Source: Mactra quadrangularis (lineage: Eukaryota; Mollusca; Bivalvia; Venerida; Mactridae). Taken from it: a DNA stretch of 64,000 bases. Where the stretch lies: contig CM046304.1 in NCBI GenBank assembly GCA_025267735.1, forward strand, positions 6,014,001-6,078,000. The letters are read 5' to 3'. The translations under genes were made by a program, and so were the position numbers. Below are positions 12,833 to 24,719 of this stretch, piece by piece. The notes beneath the pieces were generated by a model that saw only the letters and a program-made list of their open reading frames with translations, had not been told where the DNA came from and did no database searches. The stretch's first letter is position 1. Every line of letters starts with the position of its first letter.

Positions 12833-13331
12833 TATTATAATAATATTAAATTGTTACATATTGTACCCCCGACATATAGTTTTTAATGGAGCAGGCCATG
12901 TTTACAGTTGTATTGTTTACATAAATAATCTGTACTATACCATTTTTAAAATCTCCGATTTGTTAAATTTATTTCATAATTTCATAATTTAGTGAAATGG
13001 TTTTGCAACCTTGAAGTTTAGGTTTTTCTACATGGAAATAAAATGCATAGAAAATCTTTGAATAGTGGAGTAAATTGTAGGTAGATTGATTTTAAACTTA
13101 GGAGTCTTTCATTGGGCCCACGATATAAAAAATACCATAATTTGAATAAGGAAGTATAAACTACTATACGATTATATATATTATTAATTACTCACTTAAA
13201 TACATATATTGTTAATTTGTGGTATTTTTAAAAAAATATATATGAAAAATAGTACAAATGATTTTTTATTTTATTTTGAAGGGTAACTTGGTTTCACATT
13301 TTTGCCTATAAACTTGCAGGTACATATGAAC

Positions 13332-13554
13332 TTGTTTGTTTGCTTTGTTGGGTTTAACGCCGTAGCAACATATAGTTTAGGTCATATATACGGCGGTCAG
13401 TCAACCTACTCGCTCCTCCTGGAAAGGCCAAATCTCTGGATTTAGCTGTTAACCAGCTACTATGCGCATACTTTCTTTAGTGACTGACAACTGCCCTACA
13501 CACGACCTCTCGATTAGAAGACTTGCATGCTACCGACTGAGCTAGCCGGGCGGC
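13332..13554 (-). repeat. tRNA-headed SINE, family C, copy 2
   Basis: Minus-strand order is CCGCCCGGCTAGCTCAGTCGG head, TAACAGCTAAATCC, a CGCCGTATATATGACC body, then TTGCTACGGCGTTAAACCC and an AAACAAACAAAC tail. The 3' tail GGCGTTAAAC is shared with family A. Confidence 0.85.
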
Positions 13555-13924
13555 AATATATATACATGTGTATGTATTTGTTCTTATTACAAACGGAATT
13601 AAGAAGGTGACAGAAATTGTCCCTACATTTGATGCACAACTTACTTAGAGTAAGTTCAGCTGATGTCCGTATTTAACTGCAGACATTATCGAACAAATAT
13701 CGAGTATTTAAATTAGCGGGTGTTATGTATGAGTGACTGACAGTTGAATAAAATCTATCAATGCTATGTAATGATAATTGCTATCATTTACAATTACAAT
13801 GAGATAGGTCAGTAGTTGTCTGCATAATACTGTTCACCTTTTTTATGGATTAGGGTACGACATTAGCAGTGTGCGGACGTCTTGAGTTGGTTTCGAATAT
13901 ATAGAGTTGTAGTTGACGTGACTG

Positions 13925-14075
13925 ATGCTCGGAGCTTAGTGTGTGATAATTCTTTTAGTACTCCTTCATGTAGATAGTCAGGCCCAGTTGCTGCTTTGCT
14001 GGAATTAATTTCATCTCCGGCATTTCCTTTTCCAGAAGTCATGAAGATTTTTAAGGCTAATGTCGGTTCTTGTCG
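13925..14075 (-). pseudogene. Non-LTR retrotransposon reverse transcriptase relic (N-terminal RT block)
   Basis: On the minus strand about 14010-13930 reads NSSKAATGPDYLHEGVLKEL. This fits the KATGPD..(P/L)..VLKEL block that opens the RT domain of many Jockey/CR1-like LINEs. The frame is lost on both sides and nothing else of the element is recognised, so this is a decayed fragment. The match is by motif only; a protein search would settle the clade. Confidence 0.5.
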
Positions 14076-14339
14076 AGCATATATATATATGTCGCTTTTC
14101 AGTTAATACAGTATAAAATGTTAGTTACGCGTGTGGATCATTGATTTCAAAAGGCGTTCGATACTGCCCCGATCATACCAAAGACACTGTATATAAAGGG
14201 TCTTGGATGGATCGAGACCTTGCAGGATGAGTAGATGACTGAGATTGATTCGGCATAAGCATATTTCTGTCCTCAACTCTGGAAGTCTATTTGTTAAGCA
14301 TGGGTTTAGGTTGTTTATATGTTTTATGATCAAAACGGG

Positions 14340-15700
14340 TCAAAAATGTTTGGAGAATTCGGTAAAATTGTTGTTACTGGCTGTTTTTCGATGAAAACAA
14401 ATTTTCTGCATGTTTCGAATAAGTTTTGTGAAGTTTAATTTGACAATATTTTTCGATTGTATTGTAATTTTCCACATATAGTAAGATCCCTAAACAAGCT
14501 AACAAATTTGATATGATATATTGAGTAGATTTGCGATAATGGAAAATCAAACCCGGATTTTAAATGAAAGATTTTACAATCATGATTTAACAAACGACAA
14601 TCAAAAATCTTGACTCATTTTAACAGTTAACTGTGAAAAAGATAAATAACGTTTATTTCTATCACTAACTGATTGTAAATTTTAGTGACAAGCGATTGTC
14701 CTGAAGAACGCTATCACTGCGCATGCGTGGTGAGTATCGCGGAAAGTACCGTTAGAATCCAAATATAGAGCAGACGGCTCACCGTGGAGTTTAAATAGAG
14801 CCGTAAAAAACCCAAAAAGCCCATTTACTATCATATCATATAAACTTACGCAACTTGCGAATGAGTAAATGAAATTTGTAAAACTTTTATCTGAATAGTT
14901 CGACAAATGTAAATCATCATTGAATTTTACATTAAGACGGATATAAAGCACGGTTAATACCTAAACAGGTAAATTTAGAAAATTGGGGAAAACTGTTATC
15001 TTCAGAATCTTTAACTCAAAATAGATATTATTTTATTATTTTATCACTGTGACTATGCTTTTATGCAGACAGCGTTTAGAATATTTGTAACCTGTACATA
15101 AAATACTGCGTATTGTGGAATTAATGTTGTAAAAATACGCACGTAAAAATATACTTCATAAAGACTGGTTGTGACAGGGGTACCAACGTGTTTAGCTAAA
15201 GTAAGAATTGTTTATAAACAAATTGTTTTGTGCGGTCAAATTACTGTATTTCTTTAAATCTTAAAGCGATAACATTCATTATAAATAATAAAGAAACTAG
15301 CATTCTTGTCTGTAACAAATGCAAAAACAGTTTTTCTATAAGTTAGCTTACACCAACCAATTTTAAATCTATTGTCTTTGCAAGCGCCCCTCGAGATGTT
15401 AGATGATTGCATCTTCATTTTATTCAAGTATATGACTATCTATCTCTTGACTAAAAAATTTAAATGTGATAATATTTTGAGTATAAGTGTGCCTAATGAT
15501 TCTTATTGTAATATCCGTTTCTAAGTAGTTGAATATTATTATATTATGTATATAACGTATGTTATTACAACGGAGACAATGGTAATTTTGTATTAAGTGA
15601 GATAGACTCAATTTGATTAGACGCATCTTTGGTTCACTATCATAAAGGGAAATCTTTAGTATTTGGTATAACTGACCTTGAATTGTTATCAAACTTTGCA
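14340..15700. other. Upstream flank of the ETS gene, no gene recognised
   Basis: This is AT-rich DNA without supported coding. A TGCGCATGCGTGG NRF1-like motif lies near 14718. The promoter of the downstream ETS gene should be near its right end, but no TATA or initiator could be fixed. Confidence 0.4.
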
Positions 15701-15724
15701 CGCATCTCTCATTAGTCGACAGTT

Positions 15725-15746
15725 ATGCAGAGGTCGGACAGTATTG
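15725..15746 (+). other. Predicted first coding exon of the ETS gene
   Basis: ATG at 15725 opens seven codons (MQRSDSI) and ends at a good donor, G|GTAAGA. Joined to the acceptor at 16425/16426 the frame continues as E-S-S-N-L-S-P without a stop and runs into the open frame ahead of the internal ATG at 16461. The exon is tiny, so RNA evidence should decide; translation could instead start at 16461, whose context CCTCCATGG is also good. Confidence 0.6.
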
Positions 15747-18700
15747 GTAAGAACTTTAAAAATTTCATTTATTTTTAATTTCTTAATTCTTAATTATGCA
15801 TGTTTCAGAAATAAAAAAAATAAATTTAAAACGTGGTAACACAGCATGGAACTTGATAATAAAATGGGACGTGATTTGGAGGAATTTTTGTTAGGTAATG
15901 ATTGTATATTTTCTATTTCGTCTGTGATCTTTTCTGTCAGATTTCCACGCGAAGGTTTTCACGCGCTTTTGTAAGATTTTTGTCTCATATCGGATGGGAT
16001 AATTGTAAAAAAAATGTATTCTTTATACTTTACTTGCTAATTAATTGTGTATTACATTATGACAATTATATAAACTAAATTCATATGATAAAATTTATCA
16101 TATACAATGCCATCCAAAATTACCTTTACATTTTTGTAAATGTGTGATTTGGTTTTGAATGTTTTACCAGTACTTAAGAAATTAAAAACGTATTTGTACA
16201 ACAATTCAAATTTCATAAGATTTTATTTTAAATATCATTTATCCCTTTTTAATTATACAATCTATCTTAACTATATCCTAATGCGTAAATACGCTTTAAA
16301 ACAAATAATATTTTGCTAAAGGAAAAAAGCTTTTTTACAAGGGTAAATGTAATTTGGAATGGCGCTTTTATTAGTAATGCAAATAAAGATTTTTTTATAT
16401 AATTATTTTTTCATTTTTCTTTCAGAATCAAGCAATCTTTCACCGGTATCGTGTTCCTCCATGGAACATCAAGGCGATCTTTTAATGGCCGAGTCAAATA
16501 TGAGGGCCGGGAGTTCCCCACCTCAATTTTCTATGACACACGGCCCCTACACAACAGCTTATCCAATGACCCCTTCACAGGACATGCCCCCCTATGAACC
16601 ACCAATGGAAGGACATACCCCGCCGACAGCTGGGACTTTATATAACCTCAACGACGCTGTCAGTAACCCAATAGATTATTCCCAACAGAATATGAATACC
16701 TACTGTTCACAATACGACATGCCAGGATCATGGACCAGCACCTACAGTGGAATGTGTCAGGAAGGTAAGCGGATATTATATTCTATAAAATCACTATTTT
16801 ATTTGAAAATGGAATGTTTCCATTTAACATGGAATTCACTTTACTCACTTTACTATCTCTTTTGGTTAATATAAAAGTTTATTGACGATTCATAAGTCAT
16901 GTAACTTTTTTTCTAGACTCTTAAATTGTTCATGTATTCTATCGTTGAGCGCAGGCTTGAACCGGCGCTCTTTATGTAAAGAGTTTCGAAATGTCCCTGC
17001 ATGCGGAAGATTTCGGCTTTGTCGGTGGTCATTGCTTTGCAATTTTCTCAGATAATAATGGGTCCCGCCATTAAACATTTCTTTCAAAGTTATTGAAGTT
17101 CAATAAACAATAAAGTAAATCGATTGGGCATGCTGAAAAAAAGTGATTTATAACCGAAAATTCATGGCATTATATTGATTACATGTGGTTTTTGAGCGTG
17201 GAATTGTTCGGATTTTCTTATTTGACTAACGAGCATTTCAATGTAAAACACTTTCTCATTGACTGCCAGGATCTTAGATATATCCGTAACATACATTTTA
17301 AGTTTAACTCACTTAGAAAACTTTTTCAATCAGTACCATCATATGCGATACTAAACTATCTGAAGGAAATAAATATTTATCACAAAATATAGGACCTAAA
17401 CCATTATAATTTGGTTGCATTAATTGTTATGATCAATTGCTTTTGGCGCGATATGGCCTTTCTGTGTTGATGCGCCTTAAAACCTAAACCAATCAATCAA
17501 TCAATCAATCTTATTTGACTAAATTATATATAAATATTTATAAAAATTGTTAGTTGTGACAGAATTGCAACTTTTACTTTTTATAATACAGTTATTAAAA
17601 ATGTGAAATTCAAACTTGAATTTAGGTAATGTGGCGCATGAACACAACTCGTCAGAGTCTCTAATACTGCGTGTATTGACTATGAATGTGAATTTCCCAA
17701 ATGGTAAAAGCCGCCCGGCTAGATCAGTTGGTAGAACGCAAGTCTACTGATCGAGGGGTCGTGGGTTTGATTCCCGGGCGGGCATACTTTCATGGAGCTG
17801 GGTCATGAAATTATTTCTACGACCATGCTCCCTCCTACCAATGATTCTTAATTACGTAGAACAGTTGTTAGTCACTGAAGAAAATATGTGCTTAGCAGTA
17901 GGTTAAGAGCTAAAGTCCAGAGATTTAGCCTTTCCAGAAACAGTGAGTAGGTTTACTGACCCCCGTCACAATTATGATCTATACAGTGTGTTGCTACGGC
18001 GTTAAACCCAACAAAACAAACAAACAACCCAAATGGTAAAAACTGAATTCTTAATATCATTCAAATCGTAGATCAGTTCCTTATAGCATGTATATAATAT
18101 TTTCGTTCCAATACTGAATTCAAAATAAGCTATGTAAGCAAATGCAACAGTGACCTATATGTGGTTTACATGTATTCATGTTACAATATACAAGCTATTC
18201 ATGTAAACAATTCAGGGGGGGGGGTAACCAATATTTTTACAGGCGGTCCGAACATAAAAATATCATTGAAAGCGCATTCTTAGTTTTTTTCTATTTGTTT
18301 GGAAATTCTAACATGGAAGAATAAGGCACCCCTGCTGGTCCCGTCATTGATTACGTCACTTGTTGAAACATATCAGACCACTATATTTTAACAATAAAAT
18401 GTTATTTTTCAAAAATAATCTTATTATGTCATCTTCGTATTTATGTCAGGACTAACTAGCGTATCATTTCAAACAATATCAAAGTACTGATAGTACTGAT
18501 GGGACGGTGCTACTGAAATTGTAAATCAAAGTACTGACAGTACTGATGGGACGGTGCTACTGAAATTGTAAATCAAAGTACTGACAGTACTGATGGGAAC
18601 TGCTACTGAAATTGTAAAATCAAAGTACTGATAGAAATGGTGGGGCGGTGATACTGAAATTGTAAAATCAAAGTACCGACCGTACTGATGGGACAGTGCA

Positions 18701-21700
18701 ATTAAAAATGTAAAAAAGCTGATCATGGCGCTTCAATAAAAACTTTCTAGGTGGGATTTAATAAGAGTGTGCGGGTTTTACAGTAGTTCAGTAGTTTGCG
18801 GTAAATAATGTGACCCTGTTTGCCAGCTACTGATAATATAATTATAGACTGCAACAGTCTAGTTTTAGAAACACAATCACGCTGCCAGTGCTCATTCTCT
18901 GGGACAGCAGTTGTAATGATATCGCCAAAGTAATCCGCATGAGATTTTGCATTATTTTGAATCGGACATACTCGGTTTTGTTCATTACAGACAATGCAAA
19001 GTGTCACCTCTGTCTGGTACCCTGAATTTAAAAGAGACCATCCATAAAGTAGAAAACCTGTGCCACTGAGGTGCAAGTAAAATATTTCTATCTATAGCTG
19101 TAAACTTGTTACAAATTGTTGAAAATTCATTTAAAATATAGCAAAACATAATGAACAAAAATAAACTCTTAATTCCACGTATAGCATTGGTCCTACTTTA
19201 ATCATCCGCGAATGCAAGAAAACCTGGAATTATCCGGAAGTTAAACCTGTAAATCCGAACTTGGTTATGTCCGGAGAGTTTTCAGATATGGCTTAAACAA
19301 AGACGGTATTATTTCAGACTATAACATGGCTAGCAGTATTACAAGAAGTTATTCACCAGCGGATGATTCGCCAGACTGCCATAGCAATTACCAGTATTTG
19401 TCTCAAAGTTACGAGTCTGATGACAGCTGTAAGTCTAATACATAATTATGTTACAATTACTTTTACCGAAACTGTTCTTTTATACATATACAATGCCATC
19501 CACAATTACAATTTCGTAAATGTGTGATATGTTTTAAAATTGTACCTATTCTTGAGAAATGAGAAAACATCTTTAGATGCATTTTGGTTTAATTCATATT
19601 TTATTGAATAGTTTGGATCAGATTACAGGTATATATAGTGCTTGTATACATCCTCTCTATGGTCAAGATTTACAAACATTATTTATAGATATACATAAAC
19701 TGCGAATGAATTAATAAGATGCATCTACATCTATAACAATGACATTTGTATAAAGTACCCATACTCTTCCTCCAAATGTTACAATCTATTATAGATATCT
19801 TACAGTGTAAATATGTATAAAGTAAAATTCAGATGTACTAATGAAATCCCAGTTATTTTACAAGTGTTAAGGTAATTTTGGATGGCACTGTAGAGTAACT
19901 TTTAATTTTTACATATCTGAAAAGTAACTCTAACTATTCGTATATCAAAATGTTTCAGAGTTCTATCTATCTTAAAACATCACATGTACATTATGTTTGC
20001 ATTTTTTATTATGTTGAAACTTCCATTTAACTATCATCTTCGTTCCAAGAAGTTATCAGTAGTATCGCGAATCCTGATAGCCTCTGTGTACTAGAATGTG
20101 GAACTATGTATACTGATATACATGTAATGTCGTATGTGTTTGTGATGGTCCTAATAGTGAAACTTTACTGTACTTTCAGTTGAAGTACCCAACGTTGATA
20201 AAAATTACAATAAAACTAATTTTGAAGATGCCTACTTACACTTAAATATACCAACTTCACAAACCTGCCATGGTAAGTCATTTATAAACTTTTTGAGATA
20301 AATATATTGTATTTTATTTAGCATTCTGTTTATTATTTTCATTACAATTTTGGAAAATATATGAATGTTTTTATTTTTATGACAATTTAAAAAAAATACT
20401 ATTGTTGTTATTCTTATGACAATTTAGAAAACATTTGTAATGGTTATAATTTTTATAACAATTTGAAAAAGCATACGTTTGAATTATTTTTTCATAACGA
20501 TTTGGAAATGATATATAAGAAATATTATTTTATAAAATTTTGGAACACTACATTAGTGTTATAATGTCTAAAACAATTTTAGAAAATATAAATATTTAAG
20601 AAATTATTTTCATAACAATTTGATAAGTATAGTATATATATATGTATATATCATAACTAGAATTTATGAATATTAATAACAATTTGAAAGTTAGTAAGGT
20701 TATTACGACTATGGCAATTTGGAAATATGCATATTATAACACTATGTAATAGTTATTATTTTTAAAACAATTTGGAAAATATGTATAGGGGTTTTAAAAT
20801 CTACTTATAGTTTCTCCGCCATCCAATCAACTTCCAAATTTTGCCACATTTATGGACAAGAAAGTACCCAGTAGACGAGGACGTCCAGTGACTTACAACA
20901 AACCAGGTTATCATTTTAGTGACAGTGATAGCCCACATAGTGACGATGATGATTCACGATCAGTTAGATGTCGTAGAGGTAATTTCATTTCTGATTCGGA
21001 ACTCCTCGGCCATTCACTACAAATAAGATCGGACATATTTTGACGCCATTTTGGAACTACCTTTGCGTCACATTCCCAGACGGAATGCTTAGAACGGTGT
21101 TGAAGTAAATAATTCCATCGTTTACGCAAAGTTTAATGTCTCGTTTTAGTCCATGGCCCTTATAGTGGGACCTACTGTAGCATAAAATGCATTATTCATT
21201 GATATATGCAATAATAGCTTGACCACCGAAAAAGCAGCCCATTAATTTTGAAACAAATAGTTTGATGCTCTATTAGGGTACATTTTTTTAACAATTTCAG
21301 TAGCACTGTCACATCAGTACTTTGATTTTAAATGTTGCTATTAATTTTTCAAAGAAACGCCCATTCTCAATCAAACCTCGCATTATTCTTTTTTACAGGT
21401 GCCAAAAATATTTTATTATGGAAATTCTTATTGAGTGAACTCCGAAAGCCTGAGTGTGCTCATGTCAAATGGGAGGACGAATACAATGGAATATTTAAGT
21501 TTATAGACACGGCGGAATGTAGTCGGCTGTGGGGAATGATGAAGAAAAAGACCGATATGAATTTTGAGAAGCTTAGCAGAGGAATCAGGTAGGTTGGGTT
21601 CTAAGTTTAATCGATGGGTCAGCCATCCAGCTAGCTCAGTAGGTAGCACACTCGTCTACTAATTGAGGGGCGTGGGTGCAATGCCAACGGGACATACGTT

Positions 21701-22249
21701 CGTGGAGCTTGGTCATGAATTAAGTTCAATAGCAATTTCCCCTCAACCACTGGTTCTATAACATGTAGGTCAGTAGTCAGTCATTGACGGATGTATGCGC
21801 CTCGTAATTGGTTAACATCTCACTTCAGAGGTTTAGCCCTTCCTGGAACAGTGACTAGGTTGACTGATCGACGTGATATGGTCTTTGCAATGTGTTGGTA
21901 CGGCGTTCAACCCCCTAAACGCAACAAATCTTCACATATCGATGATCTGAGTTAGCACAGATGTAGTCTAAATCCTTCTACTGTGCCATCCAAAATTACT
22001 ATTACATTTTTCAAAAATGTGGTTTTGATTGATATAATCAATTGGTATATTTTCAGATGTAATTGGTTATCAATATAATGTTCATAAACGTTGTTGCCAT
22101 GGTAACTAACAATCACATGTTTTATGTTCTATTTCAGACACTATTATAAGGATGGTCTAATGTCCAGACGGGACGGAATCAGACTCGTGTATCAGTTTAA
22201 CTGGAACAGAGTACCAAAACAATTCTGGCCAAAAGCTTATCGTGTGTAG
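15725..22249 (+). CDS. ETS-domain transcription factor (seven exons)
   Basis: Exons: 15725-15746, 16426-16764, 19318-19428, 20180-20272, 20811-20978, 21399-21588, 22138-22249 (TAG). All junctions are AG..GT and in phase (five phase 1, last phase 2), giving 344 residues. Seen: an N-terminal Ser/Pro/Tyr/Gln-rich region like an activation domain; RRGRP at 210-214, an AT-hook core; an acidic serine stretch about 221-236; and a C-terminal ETS domain about 246-336. The domain has its Trp at 252, 269 and 289, and the recognition helix NFEKLSRGIRHYY keeps the two DNA-contacting Arg (305, 308). Known: ETS proteins bind GGAA in the nucleus. The AT-hook before a C-terminal ETS domain recalls the ESE/ELF3 group, whereas LSRGIRHYYK and RLVYQF recall SPDEF/ELF1. 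I see no Pointed domain. The clade is uncertain, so no symbol is given. The first 22-base coding exon is the least certain part; the fallback start is the in-frame ATG at 16461. Confidence 0.88.
16103..16190 (+). mobile_element. Tc1/mariner-like MITE, end fragment (intron 1)
   Basis: TACAATGCCATCCAAAATTAC followed by TAAATGTGTGAT matches the left end of the complete element at 19491-19890. The right terminus was not found. Confidence 0.55.
17440..17512 (+). repeat. Retroelement 3' tail with (TCAA)n
   Basis: The GC-richer block GGCGCGATATGGCCTTTCTG ends in AACCTAAACC and five CAAT/TCAA units. This is typical of a SINE or LINE 3' end with a microsatellite tail. The 5' part is not recognisable. 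Confidence 0.5.
17709..18030 (+). repeat. tRNA-headed SINE, family C, copy 3 (intron 2 of the ETS gene)
   Basis: It is full length: head GCCCGGCTAGATCAGTTGG and B box GGGTTTGATTCCC, body GGGTCATGAAATTATTTC, AGAGATTTAGCCTTTCC, then TGTTGCTACGGCGTTAAACC and an (AAAC)n tail. It lies in the same orientation as the host gene. Confidence 0.9.
18472..18712 (+). repeat. ~55-bp tandem repeat, about four to five units (intron 2)
   Basis: Units read roughly CAAAGTACTGACAGTACTG, then ATGGGACGGTGCTACTGAAATTGTAAAT. The unit contains a nested inverted AGTACTG / CAGTACT pair, so each copy can form a small hairpin. The reverse-strand open frame here is a repeat artefact. Confidence 0.85.
18888..18990 (-). 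repeat. Dispersed repeat H, copy 1 (intron 2)
   Basis: The minus strand carries ATGAACAAAACCGAG, then CAAAATCTCATGCGGATTAC and GATATC. The same order occurs on + at 26170-26250. A 109-codon minus-strand frame runs through it (18747-19076), but the dispersal suggests a repeat, not a gene. Confidence 0.5.
19491..19890. mobile_element. Tc1/mariner-like MITE, complete (intron 3)
   Basis: The termini are CAATGCCATCCACAATTAC and GTAATTTTGGATGGCACTG, an imperfect inverted repeat of about 20 bases. Both are flanked by TA, as expected for the TA target site of Tc1/mariner elements. About 400 bases long with no open frame, so it is non-autonomous. Related ends lie at 16103 and 21981 in the same gene. 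Confidence 0.75.
20290..20790 (+). repeat. Degenerate tandem repeat (intron 4)
   Basis: The phrase ATAACAATTTGGAAAATAT and close variants recur about every 55-65 bases, eight or so times, with heavy divergence. This fills most of intron 4 between the exons ending 20272 and starting 20811. Confidence 0.65.
21621..21925 (+). repeat. tRNA-headed SINE, family C, copy 4 (intron 6)
   Basis: It lies just after the donor at 21589, inside the intron that splits the ETS-domain coding sequence. Head CCAGCTAGCTCAGTAGGTAG, eroded B box, body GGTCATGAATTAAG, tail GGTACGGCGTTCAACCCCC. Confidence 0.85.
21981..22080 (+). mobile_element. Tc1/mariner-like MITE, end fragment (intron 6)
   Basis: CTGTGCCATCCAAAATTAC matches the terminal repeat of the element at 19491-19890 and is preceded by TA. 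The far end is not recognised. Confidence 0.5.
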
Positions 22250-22418
22250 TGTGCATAGACAATCATCAGAAACTTTTTCATCTATGGAGGCTTGCTCATC
22301 TCACATAGTATTGTATATACATCATTGTCTATCAGTATTGTTTCTGTTTGAAAATTGAGTTGTTCAACAGCAGTCTAAATTAGGTATGGCTTGTCCTTTC
22401 AAGACTTATTTTCATGTC

Positions 22419-22494
22419 ATTCGGAACACCCTCGACCTTTCATGAATGAATAATTAGTTATTCGTAGCGTATGGCCGAGGATGTTCCGAATGAT
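22419..22494. mobile_element. Short palindromic MITE in the ETS gene 3' UTR region
   Basis: TCATTCGGAACACCCTCGACC at the left pairs with GGCCGAGGATGTTCCGAATGA at the right around a short loop. Similar TTCGGAAC..CTCGG ends occur near 4060, 21000, 35190 and 58340. Here it lies about 170 bases past the stop and could be transcribed as a hairpin. Confidence 0.65.
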
Positions 22495-22960
22495 TTTCAT
22501 GTTACGGAAATGACCGAATACATATTTTCATGTCGCGGAAATTTTCGAAAACATATTTTTATATTGTGAAAACTGCCGAGTAAAAGCGATTGAAAATAGC
22601 ACAATCAGCGAATATTCCGAACTCTTTGGTCAAGTCCCAGCCACAGGCAATAGTTCTTCGTGTGAAAGACTCGTTAGTTATGTTGTTAAAAATTATTCGA
22701 TTCTTTAGATGGCGAATCGCAGTTTAAAAGATACGGTGATTTGTTCGCCACTAATGTTTCTAGGGTTCTATTTACACGGGGCGTAAAACAGAGAGAAACA
22801 AACGTTTTGTAGCATGAAATTTTGTAAATATTTGTATAGAAAAAGTAATATATAAACACTTGTAAATAGAAATTTAGAAAGTATTCAAAGTTCTATTTAT
22901 TGAGCTGCGTCTTAAGACTTTGTTCCCTGTGGGAAATACTCAGCAATTGGACAACAATAG

Positions 22961-22966
22961 AATAAA
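22961..22966 (+). terminator. Candidate polyadenylation signal of the ETS gene
   Basis: This is an AATAAA about 710 bases after the TAG at 22249. It is a plausible 3' UTR end, but other A-rich signals follow and only RNA data can choose. Confidence 0.35.
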
Positions 22967-23597
22967 ATGTCATTATAGCGTCTAAAGATCGTGACGTAAA
23001 ACTAGGAATGACCTTATTGACGCCATATTTGAAATAGGCCTGCGGTATGTTTGGTAATTTTAAGAACTAATTGTGGACTGTTTTATTAAGTTAACTCAAA
23101 AATATTGTCAGAATTAATAGAATTGAACCTATATTTATTTTATAAAACTATTAAGAAAAAAAACTTGAAACAATTTTAGTTCATAAGTCGCATTTTGTCT
23201 AGACGCAGCTCTTGCATGTCATGCTTTTTGTTCACTGCTCTCCAAAAAGTTCCAATTCAAAACAGATAGTTCTTCACCTAAACAATACTTTGCATATTTG
23301 TCAGTCAGTTTGAATGATTCATAAAAAACTTATTCACAATTGACTGCGCCATATTGACATTGAAAATATAAGGTATTTGAAGAGTATACAAGCATAAATA
23401 ACTGAATAATGTCCCTAATTAACTGTACTGTGAAGGGACTTTAGGAGGCCAGTGTACATACTTGCCACTTCATGTTCTAATAATGTTTTTATTTTTTTTA
23501 TCCATGTGGAAACTACATGCCTGTATATAAGATATTAACTGTAATATTATGTGTTCAGCATTAAGTATTGAAATTTTATATTTTATTTATTGTCAGG

Positions 23598-24012
23598 ATT
23601 TTAAGCTTACCTGAGCTAGCTCAGTGTGAGCTTTAAGGATCGTTGAATGCCCGATGTCCGTAGTCCGTCCGTCCGTCCACATATGTGGGCGAACACTCCA
23701 GTAGTCACAATTTGCCTCAATTATCATCAAACTTTGTGATGGTGATTGTCAAGGTAGTTTTCTAGGGTGAGTTCGAACATGGGTCATCTCGGATGAAAAA
23801 CTAGGTCACAGGAGCTAAAAATCGAAAAAAATAATGTTAACACTTTGCTTGTTACTGTTATCCAAATATCCTAAAAATTGGTCTGAAAGTTTGTTTTGAT
23901 TTTATTCTGATCAATGTAAGAAAGTCCTTGAAATTTCAGTCAATTTATAAAATGCCTATAGATATTTTCAGACATTTTACAAAATGTTAAAATCATTTAG
24001 GCAATTTACAAA
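23598..24012 (+). repeat. Dispersed repeat F, copy 1
   Basis: It begins with CTGAGCTAGCTCAGTGTGAGC, has a GTCCGTCCGTCC microsatellite-like block, then AACTAGGTCACAGGAGCTAAAAATCG. The same blocks in the same order are at 27305-27680. No tRNA head and no open frame. Confidence 0.7.
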
Positions 24013-24307
24013 ATGCCTAAATTTTCAAATTGCCTGTTACATATATATCAAAGGTACTCAGATAAGCGATAAAGGGGCCATGATGACCCTTATGCTGTTT
24101 TTATTATAACACTTATATGTTTATATGTAATATTTGTTAATATTTGCATAGATCTATTATATTTGTTTTGATCTTTTGCAAATACACAAGTGTGCATTTT
24201 TGTTGATAAAAATGTCGGGTTATTTTCATGTAAAGACGTATTTATTATGTTTTACCGTTAATGTATTAATGTTTTTATGTGCTCATGCATATATGCATTC
24301 CTTTTTA

Positions 24308-24375
24308 AAATGTGTTCATGCTAAAATGTGTTCATGCTAAAATGTGTTCATGCTAAAATGTGTTCAGTTTAAAAT
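24308..24375 (+). repeat. 17-bp tandem repeat, about four units
   Basis: The unit AAAATGTGTTCATGCT is repeated three times almost perfectly, with a diverged fourth ending GTTCAGTTT. Confidence 0.85.
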
Positions 24376-24446
24376 ATGGCCATGTACCATTTTCTCATAA
24401 TTGTGGTCATACATTTTGGTCAGGTTTTAACCCCATTTAACATCAG

Positions 24447-24709
24447 GGTCTATAGTCATGTGATCTACAACAACAACTCATAAGGTAAACAAAAATGTTT
24501 CAAGCAATTTCATTTTTCAGACAAACGATCAAATAACATCACATAGTGCAAACACTACCATTTTCTATCCCCGAGTTGATCATCCTATTGATGTGAGTTT
24601 TAATAGTAAGCTCTAAATCCCCTGCACAAAATATTTTGGACAAAAAATGTATTTTAAGCTTCAAAATACATTTTGTTTACATTCTGGAGATCACGTGACT
24701 ATAAAAACC
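24447..24709. mobile_element. CACGTG-ended MITE, complete
   Basis: Left end TATAGTCATGTGATCTAC with GTAAACAAAAATG and right end CATTTTGTTTACATTCTG with AGATCACGTGACTATA form terminal inverted repeats of about 45 bases. There is no open frame. It is related to 37485-37670 and to fragments at 5019 and 37990. Confidence 0.7.
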
Positions 24710-24719
24710 AATTATGTTG

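Noticed and set aside
16359..16460. Using the ATG at 16359 as the ETS protein start
   Set aside because: It lies upstream of the acceptor TTTCAG at 16420-16425 and would translate intron sequence (LFLYNYFF...).
18747..19076. 109-codon minus-strand frame in ETS intron 2
   Set aside because: It overlaps a dispersed repeat also found at 26170, and has no start context or splice partner; kept only as a repeat.
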